64,000 nt of DNA from Cronobacter malonaticus LMG 23826 (GCF_001277215.2 NZ_CP013941.1:62001-126000), one strand, 5' to 3'; shown: positions 1 to 8,795, counted from the first letter of the stretch. Program-made: numbers and translations. Notes: a model not told the origin generated them from the letters alone.

Positions 1-363
1 CATGAATCTCTGCTCACGGCCATGCACACTGCCGCCGCCCGGCCAGAGCTGGCAGACCGTCTTGATGACATGATTAACGCTGCCGTGGATTATGAGTTCT
101 CGCGACCCGCACTTGCACGCACGCTGGATTTACAGGAGGCGGCACCGGAGTTTCAGGCACATCAGCAGGCGATGCTGGCCGCACTTCACTGCTGCGTCGC
201 AACGGCGCTTGAAGAGAGTGAAACAAGAGCATGGGATGTCATCGCGCTGGCGCAGGGCATGATCGCGATGGCCGTCGCGCGAGGCGAGGATGACCCGGCT
301 TCGCTGAAGCGCCGCATTCACCGCGCCGCCTTTGGCTATCTCGGCTGGCCTGTGCCTGATTAA
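1..363 (+). CDS. TetR-family regulator, C-terminal part (5' end outside window)
   Basis: The frame is open from the first base, so only the last 120 residues or so are present. No helix-turn-helix is visible because that region lies upstream of the window. The remaining helical segment, rich in Ala and Leu and ending GYLGWPVPD, looks like a TetR ligand-binding and dimer domain. The gene sits 21 bases before a small ABM-like protein in the same direction, and TetR regulators often control such neighbours. The family call rests on general character and context, so the ligand is unknown. Confidence 0.55.
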   Translation, partial: HESLLTAMHTAAARPELADRLDDMINAAVDYEFSRPALARTLDLQEAAPEFQAHQQAMLAALHCCVATALEESETRAWDVIALAQGMIAMAVARGEDDPASLKRRIHRAAFGYLGWPVPD

Positions 364-384
364 GTACTAAATAAAGGAGAAAAC

Positions 385-696
385 ATGATAGTCAGAACCT
401 GGCATGGCTGTGTGCCGCTGGAACACGCCGACGGCTTCGCCGCGCATTTGCAGAAAACCGGTGTGGAGCATTCGCAGCGTACCGCCGGGAACCGCGGCGC
501 GTTTGTCCGCCAGGAGACGCAGGGCGACTGGGCGCATTTTTTCCTGGCAACGTACTGGGAGGATCTGAATGCCGTTAAGGCGTTTGCGGGCGAGGATTAT
601 CAGGTGGCGGTAACGTACCCTGACGATGAACAGTTCGGCCTGCTCTCCGATCCGTGGGTCTTTCAGCATGAAGTCGAAACTATTTCGGCGCTGTAA
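385..696 (+). CDS. ABM-like (antibiotic biosynthesis monooxygenase fold) small protein
   Basis: This 103-residue protein starts at an ATG preceded by AAAGGAG. Features such as an N-terminal beta strand (MIVRTWHGCVP), a helix (HADGFAAHLQKTGVEH) and a later strand with aromatic residues (FFLATYWEDLNAVKAFAG) fit the dimeric alpha+beta barrel of ABM-domain proteins. These are usually small oxygenases or stress proteins acting on quinones or aldehydes in the cytoplasm. It follows the TetR gene closely and is probably co-transcribed with it. No substrate can be named from the sequence. Confidence 0.6.
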   Translation: MIVRTWHGCVPLEHADGFAAHLQKTGVEHSQRTAGNRGAFVRQETQGDWAHFFLATYWEDLNAVKAFAGEDYQVAVTYPDDEQFGLLSDPWVFQHEVETISAL

Positions 697-729
697 TCCC
701 TCGGTTCACCACGTCGTATCTGTAAGCGA

Positions 730-1470
730 TTAACGGCCGTTAACCGGCGAGACCGCAATAAAATGGCTGGCGAGCATGCCATTCTCAAGACGGTGCACCA
801 TCAGCGCAGGGGGATCGCAGACTTCAGGCACGTGCGCGCCGCCCAGCCATAACGGGTTCGCCGGGCAGACCGAACCGCAGATGTACGCCGGAATACCGGC
901 CAGCATTCCCGCCGCCGGGCGGTGAACGTGCCCTGTGGCAATCGCGAGCGGTTTTGCCGGGTGATGCCGCAGCAGCGCGCCGAGCGCCTGCGCGTCGCGG
1001 CACGCCGCCGCATCCATCGACGGAATGCCGCTCACAAAGACATGATGATGCAGAAAAAGCAGCGTCTGTCGCCCGCCTGCCTCATCCAACTGACGCGCCA
1101 GCCAGTCGAGATGTGCGCCCACGCTGCCCGCCGTACTGCCTTCCACAGTGGAATCCAGCCCAATCATGCGAAGCGCTGGCGTATCGATCACTGCATTCAA
1201 CGGCCCTTGCTGCGCCAGCGAAGGCCAGACCGCGCGCATGGCGGTGCGGTCATCAGAATTTCCCGGCAGGATCATCGTCCGACATGACAGTGTTTCCAGC
1301 CGCGCCGCAATGGCGGCATAGCCCTCGCGCCAGCCATCGTCGATGAGATCGCCGCTTATCACCAGCACATCGGGTTCGAACGGCTTAAGCCACGCCAGCG
1401 CGTTGTCAAAACGCGCCAGATGGTCGTTATCCGGTGCGGCGTGAATATCTGAAAGCTGCGCGATTATCAT
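730..1470 (-). CDS. CpdA-like metallophosphoesterase
   Basis: The calcineurin-like metal-binding motifs appear in order: SDIHAA near the N-terminus, SGDLIDDG, PGNSDD, LFLHHHVF and TGHVHRP. This is the class III cyclic nucleotide phosphodiesterase/CpdA arrangement. The frame is open upstream to about 1539, but the ATG at 1470 is preferred because AGAAGAG precedes it and the product then begins MIIAQLSDIH, the usual family N-terminus (246 residues). It is predicted to be a cytoplasmic two-metal phosphodiesterase. The substrate (cAMP or another phosphodiester) is inferred only from the family. Confidence 0.8.
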   Translation of the reverse strand: MIIAQLSDIHAAPDNDHLARFDNALAWLKPFEPDVLVISGDLIDDGWREGYAAIAARLETLSCRTMILPGNSDDRTAMRAVWPSLAQQGPLNAVIDTPALRMIGLDSTVEGSTAGSVGAHLDWLARQLDEAGGRQTLLFLHHHVFVSGIPSMDAAACRDAQALGALLRHHPAKPLAIATGHVHRPAAGMLAGIPAYICGSVCPANPLWLGGAHVPEVCDPPALMVHRLENGMLASHFIAVSPVNGR

Positions 1471-1542
1471 GAATTGCTCTTCTGTCTTATCGGTTTGGCC
1501 GTGAAATGATGATAGAAGAGGGAGGGGAAGTGTACACAAAAG

Positions 1543-1579
1543 AAAAAAGCCAGCCGGAGTGAGAGACGGGCTGGCTTTT
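1543..1579 (-). terminator. Terminator after ariR
   Basis: AAAAGCCAGCC pairs with GGGCTGGCTTTT around a short loop. On the minus strand the hairpin ends in a run of T, directly after the ycgZ-ymgA-ariR operon. A T-run on the plus strand is also possible, so it may act in both directions. Confidence 0.75.
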
Positions 1580-1603
1580 AAAAGAAGGAATGCAACGTCA
1601 GGA

Positions 1604-1882
1604 TCAGATGTCGTCTACGGTATGGTCGACAACGATTTCCAGCGTCTTGCGGATTACATCGGCCATCACCACATCATCGGTGGTTTCCAGCACGCCGATC
1701 AGCTGCAAAATAATCGCTTTATGGGTCAGGTGACCATCTGTGGCGAGAATATTGCTCACAACAGCGCCCAGCAGGGCAGATTCCTGCGCCAGCATATCAC
1801 CGGCGTTACGGAAGTATTCAGACAGTGCCGTGTCGGGCAGATCTGCCTGCAAATCAATAGGTTTAAGCATCACCTGGCTCAT
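1604..1882 (-). CDS. ariR: AriR/YmgB-family connector or biofilm regulator
   Basis: The 92-residue product resembles E. coli AriR (YmgB) along its length. It shares the ALSEYFRNAGDMLAQESALL-type helix, the ILQLIGVLETT segment and ADVIRKTLEIVVDHT near the C-terminus. AriR is a small dimeric helical protein that acts with YcgZ and YmgA through the Rcs phosphorelay to raise acid resistance and colanic acid and to lower curli. It is last in the three-gene operon and is followed by a terminator. The extended N-terminus (MSQVMLKP) was kept because no better start is seen. Confidence 0.85.
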   Translation of the reverse strand: MSQVMLKPIDLQADLPDTALSEYFRNAGDMLAQESALLGAVVSNILATDGHLTHKAIILQLIGVLETTDDVVMADVIRKTLEIVVDHTVDDI

Positions 1883-1922
1883 GTACTGGCACCGTGTTTA
1901 GGTTGAAAGTTGCTGAATGTAG

Positions 1923-2222
1923 TCAGTGTTTTTTACTACCATCCGGCGAGGCACTCTCGCCAAACAGTGAATGGACGTTATCGCCGCTCCATTCTTTACG
2001 CTCACGCGTGCCATTACGCCGTCCGGACACCGTGGTCGCGCTGATCTCTGCAATGACACGGGCAATAGCCTCGCGCCGGTGAGGATCAGACTCACTGGTT
2101 TCCATTGAGCGCAGACGCGCAATCAGAACCCGCATATTGATCGGGCCTTTTTCTCTCAGAAGAGACAGTACTGCCTCTCCGATGATTTCATCTGTCAGTT
2201 GATCTTTTTCACTTCTGTTCAT
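1923..2222 (-). CDS. ymgA: YmgA-like small connector protein
   Basis: The start at 2222 gives a 99-residue protein beginning MNRSEKDQLTDEIIGEAVL. The frame stays open another 25 codons upstream, but that extension has low-complexity composition and no family likeness. The body (helix, then MRVLIARLRSMETSESDPHRREAIARVI split over two helices) has the same layout as YcgZ and AriR. Its position between those two genes supports YmgA. The basic/polar tail is longer than I recall for E. coli YmgA. The ribosome site is weak, so translation may depend on the upstream gene. Confidence 0.7.
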   Translation of the reverse strand: MNRSEKDQLTDEIIGEAVLSLLREKGPINMRVLIARLRSMETSESDPHRREAIARVIAEISATTVSGRRNGTRERKEWSGDNVHSLFGESASPDGSKKH

Positions 2223-2391
2223 AAATGCGTCTCTGAATGCCGCATGTCCCGCGCCACACGCGCGGGATACAACTTCTTTCCGGTGGCGTCCTGCCACTGA
2301 AAATTGTCAGGCTGTGCTAAGGCCTGCAATATCCCTCCGCCACTATTGTCTTAATCATCAGGAAACGGTTCGGTGAAAGAACGCCCTGGTG

Positions 2392-2631
2392 TTAGCGATC
2401 GAAAAGCAGACCGATCAGCGTTTGATAATGACTTTCTTCTTCAACGCTGGACGCCATTTCAAGACGACTAAGCAATTTGGTGCAAATACTTTTTTTATTC
2501 AGGAGACGACCATCGCGCAGAATCTCTACAACGATTTGCCCTAAGGTTTCTTGCTGAGTCGGCAGAGCCGCTTTATCAAAGTATCGGGCAATGGCATTAG
2601 CTGTATCCGGAATGTAACCGTTCTGACGCAT
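2392..2631 (-). CDS. ycgZ: YcgZ connector protein
   Basis: The 79-residue product matches E. coli YcgZ well, with an N-terminal segment ending AIARYFDKA, then TQQETLGQIVVEILRDGR and a C-terminus HYQTLIGLLFDR. The ATG at 2631 has AGGAG six to seven bases upstream. It is the first gene of the operon repressed by BluR and induced by cold and blue light in E. coli, and feeds the Rcs system. The 397-base region in front of it carries several TGTACA motifs. Confidence 0.9.
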   Translation of the reverse strand: MRQNGYIPDTANAIARYFDKAALPTQQETLGQIVVEILRDGRLLNKKSICTKLLSRLEMASSVEEESHYQTLIGLLFDR

Positions 2632-2698
2632 ATGTCACTCCTGTTAAAATTTCGTAACTACGCAAGGAATAGTTAGCAGTATACTAATTACGTGAATC

Positions 2699-2897
2699 TT
2701 GTACACCGTTATTGTATAGGTTAGCGATCTTTTTTTGCGCAAATAATAACTACTTCATTAATTTCATGTGGTTACAGTGAAAATTATTTTTATCGTTTAG
2801 TCTGAAATTGTACTGGTTATGCATTTTCAGATGCAAATTACGCAAAACAGCTTGTACAAGGCTGACGAAACGTAAGCATTTTGTGAAAACCTGTACA
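2699..2897. promoter_or_regulatory. Cluster of TGTACA motifs, candidate BluR operators
   Basis: TTGTACA occurs at 2699-2705, the palindrome CTTGTACAAG at 2851-2860, and CTGTACAG at 2891-2898, all between ycgZ and bluF. The same core forms a perfect palindrome in front of bluR. About 0.1 copies of a given 6-mer palindrome would be expected in 400 bases. BluR is known to repress the ycgZ operon in E. coli; that these motifs are its sites is inferred. Confidence 0.55.
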
Positions 2898-3031
2898 GAA
2901 ACCCACCTGATTATCTGTCGATAAAACCCTTATCTGGCTAATTAGCTGTCTCTTTATAAACAATCACTGCAAGACGCCCGACAGGTCATCTGTTAAGGTG
3001 GCTGCTTATTCACCTATTCACAGGATGCATG

Positions 3032-4249
3032 ATGCTCACAACCATAATTTATCGCAGCCATATCTGCGACGACGTTCCGGTCACCGTACTGGAAGAGATG
3101 GTGAATGCGGCGAACAACAAAAACGGCCAGGCCGACGTGACCGGCATTCTGCTTTTCAATGGCCGCCACTTCTTTCAGTTGTTAGAAGGGCCGGAAGAGA
3201 ATGTGAAAGCGATCTATCGCGCCATCTGCGCCGATACGCGCCATTACAATCTGGTGGAGCTGCTGTGCGACTACGCGCCGTCGCGCCGCTTTGGTAAATC
3301 GGGCATGGAACTCTTTGATTTACGCGATTATGAGCGCGACGAAGTGCTCCAGCATGTGCTGAATAAAGGCACGTCGAAATACCAGCTGGTGTACGGCGAC
3401 CGCGCGCTGCAGTTTTTCCAGACGTTTGTCGAGGCCACTGAAAAAGAAAACTATTTTGAGATCCCGCCGGGCGACAGCTGGGATTTCATTACCGAAGACG
3501 ACGGCGTTCAGGCGCCCGCGTCTGTCAGCGCGCGCACCGATTGTACCTTCGCGTTTCAGCCGATTATCGACCCGCTCTCCCGCGAAGTGGTCTCACTCGA
3601 AGCGCTGCTGCGTACCCCTGACGGCGCGCCGCCGCAAACCTTTTTTGAAGGGCTGGAAGGCGAGGCGCTGTATGAAGCCGATCTGAAAAGCAAAAAAATC
3701 GCGTTTGAAATCGCCGGCGCGCTGAATATTGGCCAGCAGACACTGTGCGTAAACCTTCACCCTATGACGCTGGTGAAAATTCCGGGCGCGGTGGAGTTCC
3801 TGTTGCAGGCCATCCACGCCAACGGGCTGGTGCCGGACCAGGTGATTGTTGAATTCACTGAAAGCGAAGTGATTTCGCGCCTTGATGAGTTCACCGGCGC
3901 GATTCGCCAGCTCAAAGCGGCGGGCCTGCGCGTGGCGATTGACCACTTCGGCGCCGGTTTCGCCGGGCTGCTGCTGCTGGCGCAGTTCCAGCCGGACCGC
4001 ATCAAAATTAACCGCGAGCTTATCCGCGACGTGCATAAAAGCGGCCCACGGCAGGCGATTGTGCAGGCGCTGATCAAATGCTGCGCGTCGCTGGAGATCG
4101 CGATTTCCGCGGTGGGCGTGGAGAAAGCCGAGGAGTGGATGTGGCTCGAATCCGCAGGCATTACCCTCTTCCAGGGGCATCTATTCGCAAAACCGGCGCT
4201 CGGCGGTATTCCCGCCGTGGCCTGGCCTGAAAAAAAATTCGGTCTGTAA
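3032..4249 (+). CDS. bluF: BluF: blue-light sensor with BLUF domain and degenerate EAL domain
   Basis: Residues 1-95 form a BLUF flavin photoreceptor domain (LTTIIYRSHI, the conserved FNGRHFFQLLEGPEE). Residues 165-405 form an EAL-type domain closely like E. coli BluF. The EAL tripeptide itself is kept (VSLEALLR), but other catalytic positions are lost: HFGAGFAG replaces the DDFGTG-type loop and INRELI replaces the K-x-D motif. In E. coli, BluF does not cut c-di-GMP but binds BluR in blue light and lifts repression. The start at the second ATG (3032) follows the E. coli alignment; 3029 is also possible. The gene faces away from ycgZ and precedes bluR. Confidence 0.93.
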   Translation: MLTTIIYRSHICDDVPVTVLEEMVNAANNKNGQADVTGILLFNGRHFFQLLEGPEENVKAIYRAICADTRHYNLVELLCDYAPSRRFGKSGMELFDLRDYERDEVLQHVLNKGTSKYQLVYGDRALQFFQTFVEATEKENYFEIPPGDSWDFITEDDGVQAPASVSARTDCTFAFQPIIDPLSREVVSLEALLRTPDGAPPQTFFEGLEGEALYEADLKSKKIAFEIAGALNIGQQTLCVNLHPMTLVKIPGAVEFLLQAIHANGLVPDQVIVEFTESEVISRLDEFTGAIRQLKAAGLRVAIDHFGAGFAGLLLLAQFQPDRIKINRELIRDVHKSGPRQAIVQALIKCCASLEIAISAVGVEKAEEWMWLESAGITLFQGHLFAKPALGGIPAVAWPEKKFGL

Positions 4250-4395
4250 CGGTTTGACCTTCTCTCTGGCGCATGTCACAGCCACATGCGCCATCTCTCT
4301 GTGATTTAATGCATTTTATGTACACTTTTTTGTTGCCCGCAGCACGTTGAATTCATACCCTTATCAACCAGACGGCTCTTAAATTAACTTCACGG

Positions 4396-4421
4396 TTGTA
4401 CAATTATTAAAAATTGTACAA
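4396..4421. promoter_or_regulatory. Perfect palindrome upstream of bluR, candidate autoregulatory operator
   Basis: TTGTACAATT at 4396-4405 and AATTGTACAA at 4412-4421 form a perfect 10-base inverted repeat around 6 bases. It lies about 60 bases before bluR. Another TGTACA is at 4319-4324. Palindromes with a TTGTACA core are typical of the MerR-like helix-turn-helix found in the LitR/CarH group to which BluR is related. Autoregulation is inferred. Confidence 0.6.
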
Positions 4422-4483
4422 GCTAAGGAGAGTTAAATTTTTGAGAGATTCCTGTGTCGGTTTTGATCGTGAGTGAAGATCCT

Positions 4484-5227
4484 ATGGCGTTTTACAGCAT
4501 TGGCGAGATAGCAGAACGGTGCGGGATCAACCCCGTGACGCTACGCGCCTGGCAGCGGCGCTATGGCCTGCTAAAACCCCAACGCAGCGAAGGCGGCCAT
4601 CGCCAGTTTGATGAAGACGACATTCAGCGTATCGAAGAGATTAAACGCTGGATCAAAAGCGGCGTGCCGGTTGGCAAAGTCAAAGCGCTGCTGGATAAAG
4701 ACGTTGTGGTGGCACCGGAAGCGTGGAATGTGGTGCAGGAAGAGATGATGGGCGTGGTGCGCCAGGCGCGTCCGGCGACGCTGCGCGCCAAAATTACCGC
4801 GCTGGTGCGCGAAAACGCGGTTGACGGGCTTATCGATAACGTCTTTCTGCCGGTACGCCGCCGGTTAAGCCTCGATCAATACACAGCGCCATCGATGCGC
4901 AGCCTGATGGATGGCGCCCTTATCGAATACGCCACGCTGTTTCTTGCCGAAGCGCGCAAAAAAACCACCAAAGAAGCGCTGCTGATGGGCTGGGGAAAAG
5001 TCGATCGCGCCCGCCTGTGGCTGGAAGCCTGCCGCCTGGCGCAGCAGGGCTGGCATATTGACCTGCTGGCCGAACCGCTCGATCTGCCGCACCCGGAACT
5101 CTTTCCTAACCAGCACTTTTTCGTCTGGACTGACGAGCCGCTCAACGCTGAGCAGCAGGAGCGCGCCGCACACTGGAAAGCTCAGGGTTTCGCGATCACC
5201 TTTTTAACCGATTCGAAGCCAGAATAA
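4484..5227 (+). CDS. bluR: BluR: MerR-like repressor
   Basis: The N-terminal winged helix ([18 protein letters not shown], then the [17 protein letters not shown] wing) is almost identical to E. coli BluR/MlrA type regulators. The rest is a C-terminal sensor-like helical domain without a visible cobalamin-binding motif. The ATG at 4484 gives MAFYSIGE, equal to the E. coli start. A GTG at 4454 would add ten residues and is less likely. BluR represses ycgZ-ymgA-ariR and is antagonised by light-activated BluF. Here the two genes are in the same direction, separated by 234 bases that hold a perfect TTGTACAA palindrome. Confidence 0.9.
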   Translation: MAFYSIGEIAERCGINPVTLRAWQRRYGLLKPQRSEGGHRQFDEDDIQRIEEIKRWIKSGVPVGKVKALLDKDVVVAPEAWNVVQEEMMGVVRQARPATLRAKITALVRENAVDGLIDNVFLPVRRRLSLDQYTAPSMRSLMDGALIEYATLFLAEARKKTTKEALLMGWGKVDRARLWLEACRLAQQGWHIDLLAEPLDLPHPELFPNQHFFVWTDEPLNAEQQERAAHWKAQGFAITFLTDSKPE

Positions 5228-5267
5228 CGTAGCCGGTTCACGTTATGTCTGCGCTTCACTGAACAGC

Positions 5268-5295
5268 AAAAAGCCCGGCACTGGCCGGGCTTTTT
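5268..5295. terminator. Bidirectional terminator between bluR and chemoreceptor gene
   Basis: AAAAAGCCCGGC and GCCGGGCTTTTT flank a short loop, giving a GC-rich stem with T-runs on both strands. It serves the convergent bluR and chemoreceptor genes. Confidence 0.9.
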
Positions 5296-5312
5296 ATTCA
5301 CCTGGGCGTGAA

Positions 5313-7223
5313 TCAGAAGGTTTCCCAGCTTCCAGCGCCTTCGGCGACGAGCGTTCTTGTGGACGTGATTGCCGGTTTAACCAGCGGTTTTTTCACAATG
5401 GCGTCGCCCAGTTTGAAGCGCGAGATAAGCTGCGACAGTTCGCCCGCCTGTTGTTCTAGCGACGCGGCGGCGGCAGAAGATTCCTGCACCAGAGCGGCGT
5501 TCTGCTGGGTGGTGGAATCCAGCTCGCTGACGGCCTTGCTTATCTGGTCGATACCCCGGCTCTGCTCATCCGACGCGTGGGAGATTTCCGTCATGATCCC
5601 GCTCACGCCCTCCACGGAGGAGACGATATCTTTCATCGTTTCACCCGCCTGATTAACCATCGCGGAGCCGGAGCTGACGCGGTTAACCGATTCCTGTATC
5701 AGGCTTTCAATCTCTTTGGCCGCCTGCGCGCTGCGGCTCGCCAGGGTTCTCACTTCACCGGCGACCACCGCGAACCCACGTCCCTGTTCGCCGGCGCGTG
5801 CGGCTTCCACCGCGGCGTTAAGCGCCAGAATATTGGTCTGGAAGGAGATGCCATTGATAACCGTGATGATATCTTTGATCTTGTTGGAGCTGTCGGTAAT
5901 GTTCTGCATGGTTTCAACCACATCCCAGACAATTTGCCCGCCGCTGCGTGCGTTTTGCGCGGCGGTATGCGCCAGCGTGCTCGCCTCGCGGGCGTTATCG
6001 GCGTTGCGTTTTACGGTCGAGGTTAACTCTTCCATGCTGGCCGCCGTTTCCACCACGGCCGCCGACTGCTCTTCGGTACGCGACGCCAGATCGGTATTGC
6101 CGATGGAAATCTGTGAAGACGCTGAGGCGACATACACCACCGACTCTTTAATCTGGGTAATCAGCTCGCGCAGTCTCAGGTTCATGGTCGCCATCGCGGC
6201 GCTCAGGCGGCCAAGCTCATCTGTAGAATTCGCTTCAATCTCCGCTGTCAGATCGCCTGCGGCGATACGCTCGGCAACGCTCAGGTTATAGCGGATTTGC
6301 GACGTCATCTGACGGGTAATCAGCCAGGCGATAAACAGGCCGATAACGACGGAACAGAGCGCGACAATCAGCACGATATAGATAACATGAGCGATTTTGG
6401 CACTGCTTTTATCCGCCTGAAGCTGCGCGAGTTCTGCGGTGGCGCTATTGAGTTTGTCGGCGAAGGCGGTCATGTTGTCCGCGCCGCCTTTCGCGTTTTT
6501 CAGCGCGAGGCTGTAGGCGTCAACGGCGCTGGCAAGCGTATTGAAAGCTGACTGCAGCGCGGTAACGGAACCCGCGAGAGGGGAGGTAGTGTCACTGTTC
6601 ATGCTGGCGAGTAAAGCAAGCGCCTGCTGTGTGTCAGTCGTAAATTGCTGCTGCCCGCTGACGCCGCGTGATGAAACGATAACGCCTGCGTCTGAGCGAA
6701 TTTTTTCCAGTATGTAGAGCATATTGGCGCTGCTTTTTGTCAGCGTCTCGCTATTACGCAACGTTTTCGTGACCTCATCAAAAACGGGCTGTTGGGTCGC
6801 GGCCAGTACGTTTTTGCTCTGCTCAATGCTGGCGCTTTCAAGGCTGATAAAATTACTGCGCGCCTCGCTGTATTCTTTTACCCGTGAGCCCAGCGCCTTA
6901 AATAACACACCGGCATCTTGTTCCCAGTTGAACTTATCGCCTTCCTTGATTTTTTCCGCCATTTTATTAATGGCGTTCAGGTTTTCCTGTGCCGCTTTTT
7001 CGTCATGTGACAACTGATAAATCAGGCGGTTGCGCCTGGCGGTGTTCAGGTCGTTATTGATTAGATTAACCAATTGTTCTTTATGGGCATGCTCGCTGAT
7101 AGCCGAAAGCTGTTTAATATTAATGGCCGAAGAGATGATGATAACGCCAACTAATACTGAAAAACCGCCAAATAATTTCGCTGCTACGGAAAGATTTTTA
7201 AAAATACCTGGTTTGCCTGTCAT
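5313..7223 (-). CDS. Methyl-accepting chemotaxis protein with CheR-tether
   Basis: The 636-residue product has a TM helix near residues 15-35, a periplasmic helical sensor region to about 280, a second TM segment (IVLIVALCSVVIGLFIAWLI), a HAMP domain and a long cytoplasmic coiled coil. The hairpin tip carries the invariant [17 protein letters not shown] segment. It ends in SWETF, equivalent to the NWETF tether that recruits CheR and CheB in Tar and Tsr, so it is probably a high-abundance-type receptor. The ligand domain resembles the four-helix type of Tar/Tsr only loosely, so no ligand is proposed. An exact FliA -10 element lies upstream. Confidence 0.92.
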   Translation of the reverse strand: MTGKPGIFKNLSVAAKLFGGFSVLVGVIIISSAINIKQLSAISEHAHKEQLVNLINNDLNTARRNRLIYQLSHDEKAAQENLNAINKMAEKIKEGDKFNWEQDAGVLFKALGSRVKEYSEARSNFISLESASIEQSKNVLAATQQPVFDEVTKTLRNSETLTKSSANMLYILEKIRSDAGVIVSSRGVSGQQQFTTDTQQALALLASMNSDTTSPLAGSVTALQSAFNTLASAVDAYSLALKNAKGGADNMTAFADKLNSATAELAQLQADKSSAKIAHVIYIVLIVALCSVVIGLFIAWLITRQMTSQIRYNLSVAERIAAGDLTAEIEANSTDELGRLSAAMATMNLRLRELITQIKESVVYVASASSQISIGNTDLASRTEEQSAAVVETAASMEELTSTVKRNADNAREASTLAHTAAQNARSGGQIVWDVVETMQNITDSSNKIKDIITVINGISFQTNILALNAAVEAARAGEQGRGFAVVAGEVRTLASRSAQAAKEIESLIQESVNRVSSGSAMVNQAGETMKDIVSSVEGVSGIMTEISHASDEQSRGIDQISKAVSELDSTTQQNAALVQESSAAAASLEQQAGELSQLISRFKLGDAIVKKPLVKPAITSTRTLVAEGAGSWETF

Positions 7224-7346
7224 TGTTGATTCCTCAGCTGCTCACATACTGTTGTCACCCGTGCTGACACCGCCTTCAGGCACGCCGGAAACGTTCGCGT
7301 GCTTATAACGCGTCGGGTCAATTATTTTTTGTTTAATCCATAAGGG

Positions 7347-7373
7347 TTATCGGCAGGGTATTATTTTTTATTC
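7347..7373 (-). promoter_or_regulatory. Candidate FliA (sigma-28) promoter of the chemoreceptor
   Basis: On the minus strand GCCGATAA (7354-7347) matches the FliA -10 consensus exactly, 120 bases before the chemoreceptor start. The -35 region is poor: a TAAA is present but about three bases too close. The site fits flagellar-class expression of a chemoreceptor. Confidence 0.5.
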
Positions 7374-7655
7374 AGGATATATCTTTAATCTTTTTTACGT
7401 TTCAAATAAATCAATGGGTTGGTGATTTTTGTTGGCTTTCAGTTTGTGACGAGACTAACAATTACTGACCGGTGCGGTGTTATTTTTTAATGCTTTCTAC
7501 AATAACCATAAGCCTGCTCAGAATATTATCTGGTGGCGACTTTATTAGCAGACTAATTCAGCGGAGCTGGTGCCAGCTAAAAAGCTTTTGAGGACAAGTG
7601 GCGCTGTGCATGACGGGTAAACTGGAGGCTCCTTCATTAACCATTCGGGATGGAT

Positions 7656-8042
7656 ATGTCTTTTACTCATATGCGCATCGCAAGGCCAGTCACCAGCCTG
7701 GAAACCTCGTACCGGCTCTGGTCGCACGGGCTGGGCCTGGCGCGGCTGGCGGAATTTACCGATCACGCGGGCTTCAGCGGTATTATGCTGGGGCGTAAGG
7801 ATTTACCCTGGCATCTTGAATTTACGGTCTGTCTCGATAGTCCTGTTATACCGTCGCCCGGTCATGAAGACCTCCTGGTGCTCTATTACCCCGACCACGA
7901 CGAATGGCAGCGCGTATGCCGCACGCTTGAAGAGGTTGGGTTTATGCGCACGCCGTCTTTTAACCCTTACTGGGATATGAACGGGCAAACCTGGATGGAC
8001 CATGATGGTTATCGTGTAGTGGTGCAAAATCAGGCGTGGTAA
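7656..8042 (+). CDS. VOC/glyoxalase-family protein
   Basis: A single-chain protein of about 128 residues with the beta-alpha-beta-beta-beta repeats of the VOC fold: an N-terminal MRIARPVTSLETSYRLW strand and helix, HLEFTVCLDSP, LVLYYPDHDEW, and the C-terminal WMDHDGYRVVVQNQ. This arrangement, including the final D-x-D-G-Y-R strand, is typical of the YycE subgroup of VOC proteins. Metal-binding His/Glu residues are plausible but not certain. ATG 7656 is preferred over 7650 because GGGA then has good spacing. Substrate unknown. Confidence 0.75.
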   Translation: MSFTHMRIARPVTSLETSYRLWSHGLGLARLAEFTDHAGFSGIMLGRKDLPWHLEFTVCLDSPVIPSPGHEDLLVLYYPDHDEWQRVCRTLEEVGFMRTPSFNPYWDMNGQTWMDHDGYRVVVQNQAW

Positions 8043-8196
8043 TGCGTAGTCCGGCGTTCTGGCCGACCTACCAGAATAAGTAAATCCTGATAAAGATCAT
8101 GCTCTGCGGGGCGCGGAAGGCTACACTGCTTCTGCGCTTTTTTGCGCGTAATAACAATAAATTAATCCCGGTCAGTAAGGGAATGCAGGGGGTAAA

Positions 8197-8757
8197 ATGA
8201 AATATACCGCGTTACTGACGCTCGCCATGTTTTGCATATACAGTGGCAATGCGTTATCGGCCGCACCTGCGTCAGCAGATCAGACGCCGGATCAGAGTTA
8301 TCAGGAAACTATCAAAGCCTTACCCGCGCTTAAGCCTATTACCTTTAAAGCGGCGCATGAAACGCATCAGGTGCTGGTATTTATTGATAACCAGTGCGTG
8401 TATTGCACCAATGTCGTTAAAAACATTAATACCTATACCGATGCGGGTCTGACGATGTCTTTTTTAACCATCGCGCCTGGCGCTATCCGGGATTCCGTTA
8501 TAACGGATATGGCCCGGGTGTGGTGCGCCACGGATAAACAGAAAAGCCTGAAGAATGCGATGGTGGGGTTTTTACCGGATAATGACGCCACGCCGGAATG
8601 TGAAAACCTGATCAAAGCGCAATCCGCTTTCGCGATTAAAAATGGCGTTGAAGTGACGCCAACCATGGTGGTGCTGGATAACCCGCCGCAGGTATTTCTG
8701 GGCTCTCTGACGGCTGAAACAATTCTGGCCCGTCTCTCCGCGCCGTCGCATAAATAA
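8197..8757 (+). CDS. Periplasmic thioredoxin-fold protein (CVYC)
   Basis: A clear signal peptide (MKYTALLTLAMFCIYSGNALSA) precedes a thioredoxin-like domain in which VLVFIDNQCVYC puts a C-x-x-C pair at residues 67 and 70. A cis-proline is supplied by VEVTPTMVVLDN near residue 155. Two more cysteines (WCATDK, PECEN) may form a structural bridge, as in DsbC/TrbB-like proteins. It is predicted to act on disulfides in the periplasm. It is not linked to the dsbG operon further on. The partner protein is not identifiable; start is supported by AGGGGG. Confidence 0.72.
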   Translation: MKYTALLTLAMFCIYSGNALSAAPASADQTPDQSYQETIKALPALKPITFKAAHETHQVLVFIDNQCVYCTNVVKNINTYTDAGLTMSFLTIAPGAIRDSVITDMARVWCATDKQKSLKNAMVGFLPDNDATPECENLIKAQSAFAIKNGVEVTPTMVVLDNPPQVFLGSLTAETILARLSAPSHK

Positions 8758-8795
8758 TTATTTACCGCGGCGTCTCACAGGGCGCCGCGTACAGG

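Noticed and set aside
1530..1536. TGTACA before the metallophosphoesterase as a BluR site
   Set aside because: A single copy, expected by chance about 15 times in the window; not part of a cluster.
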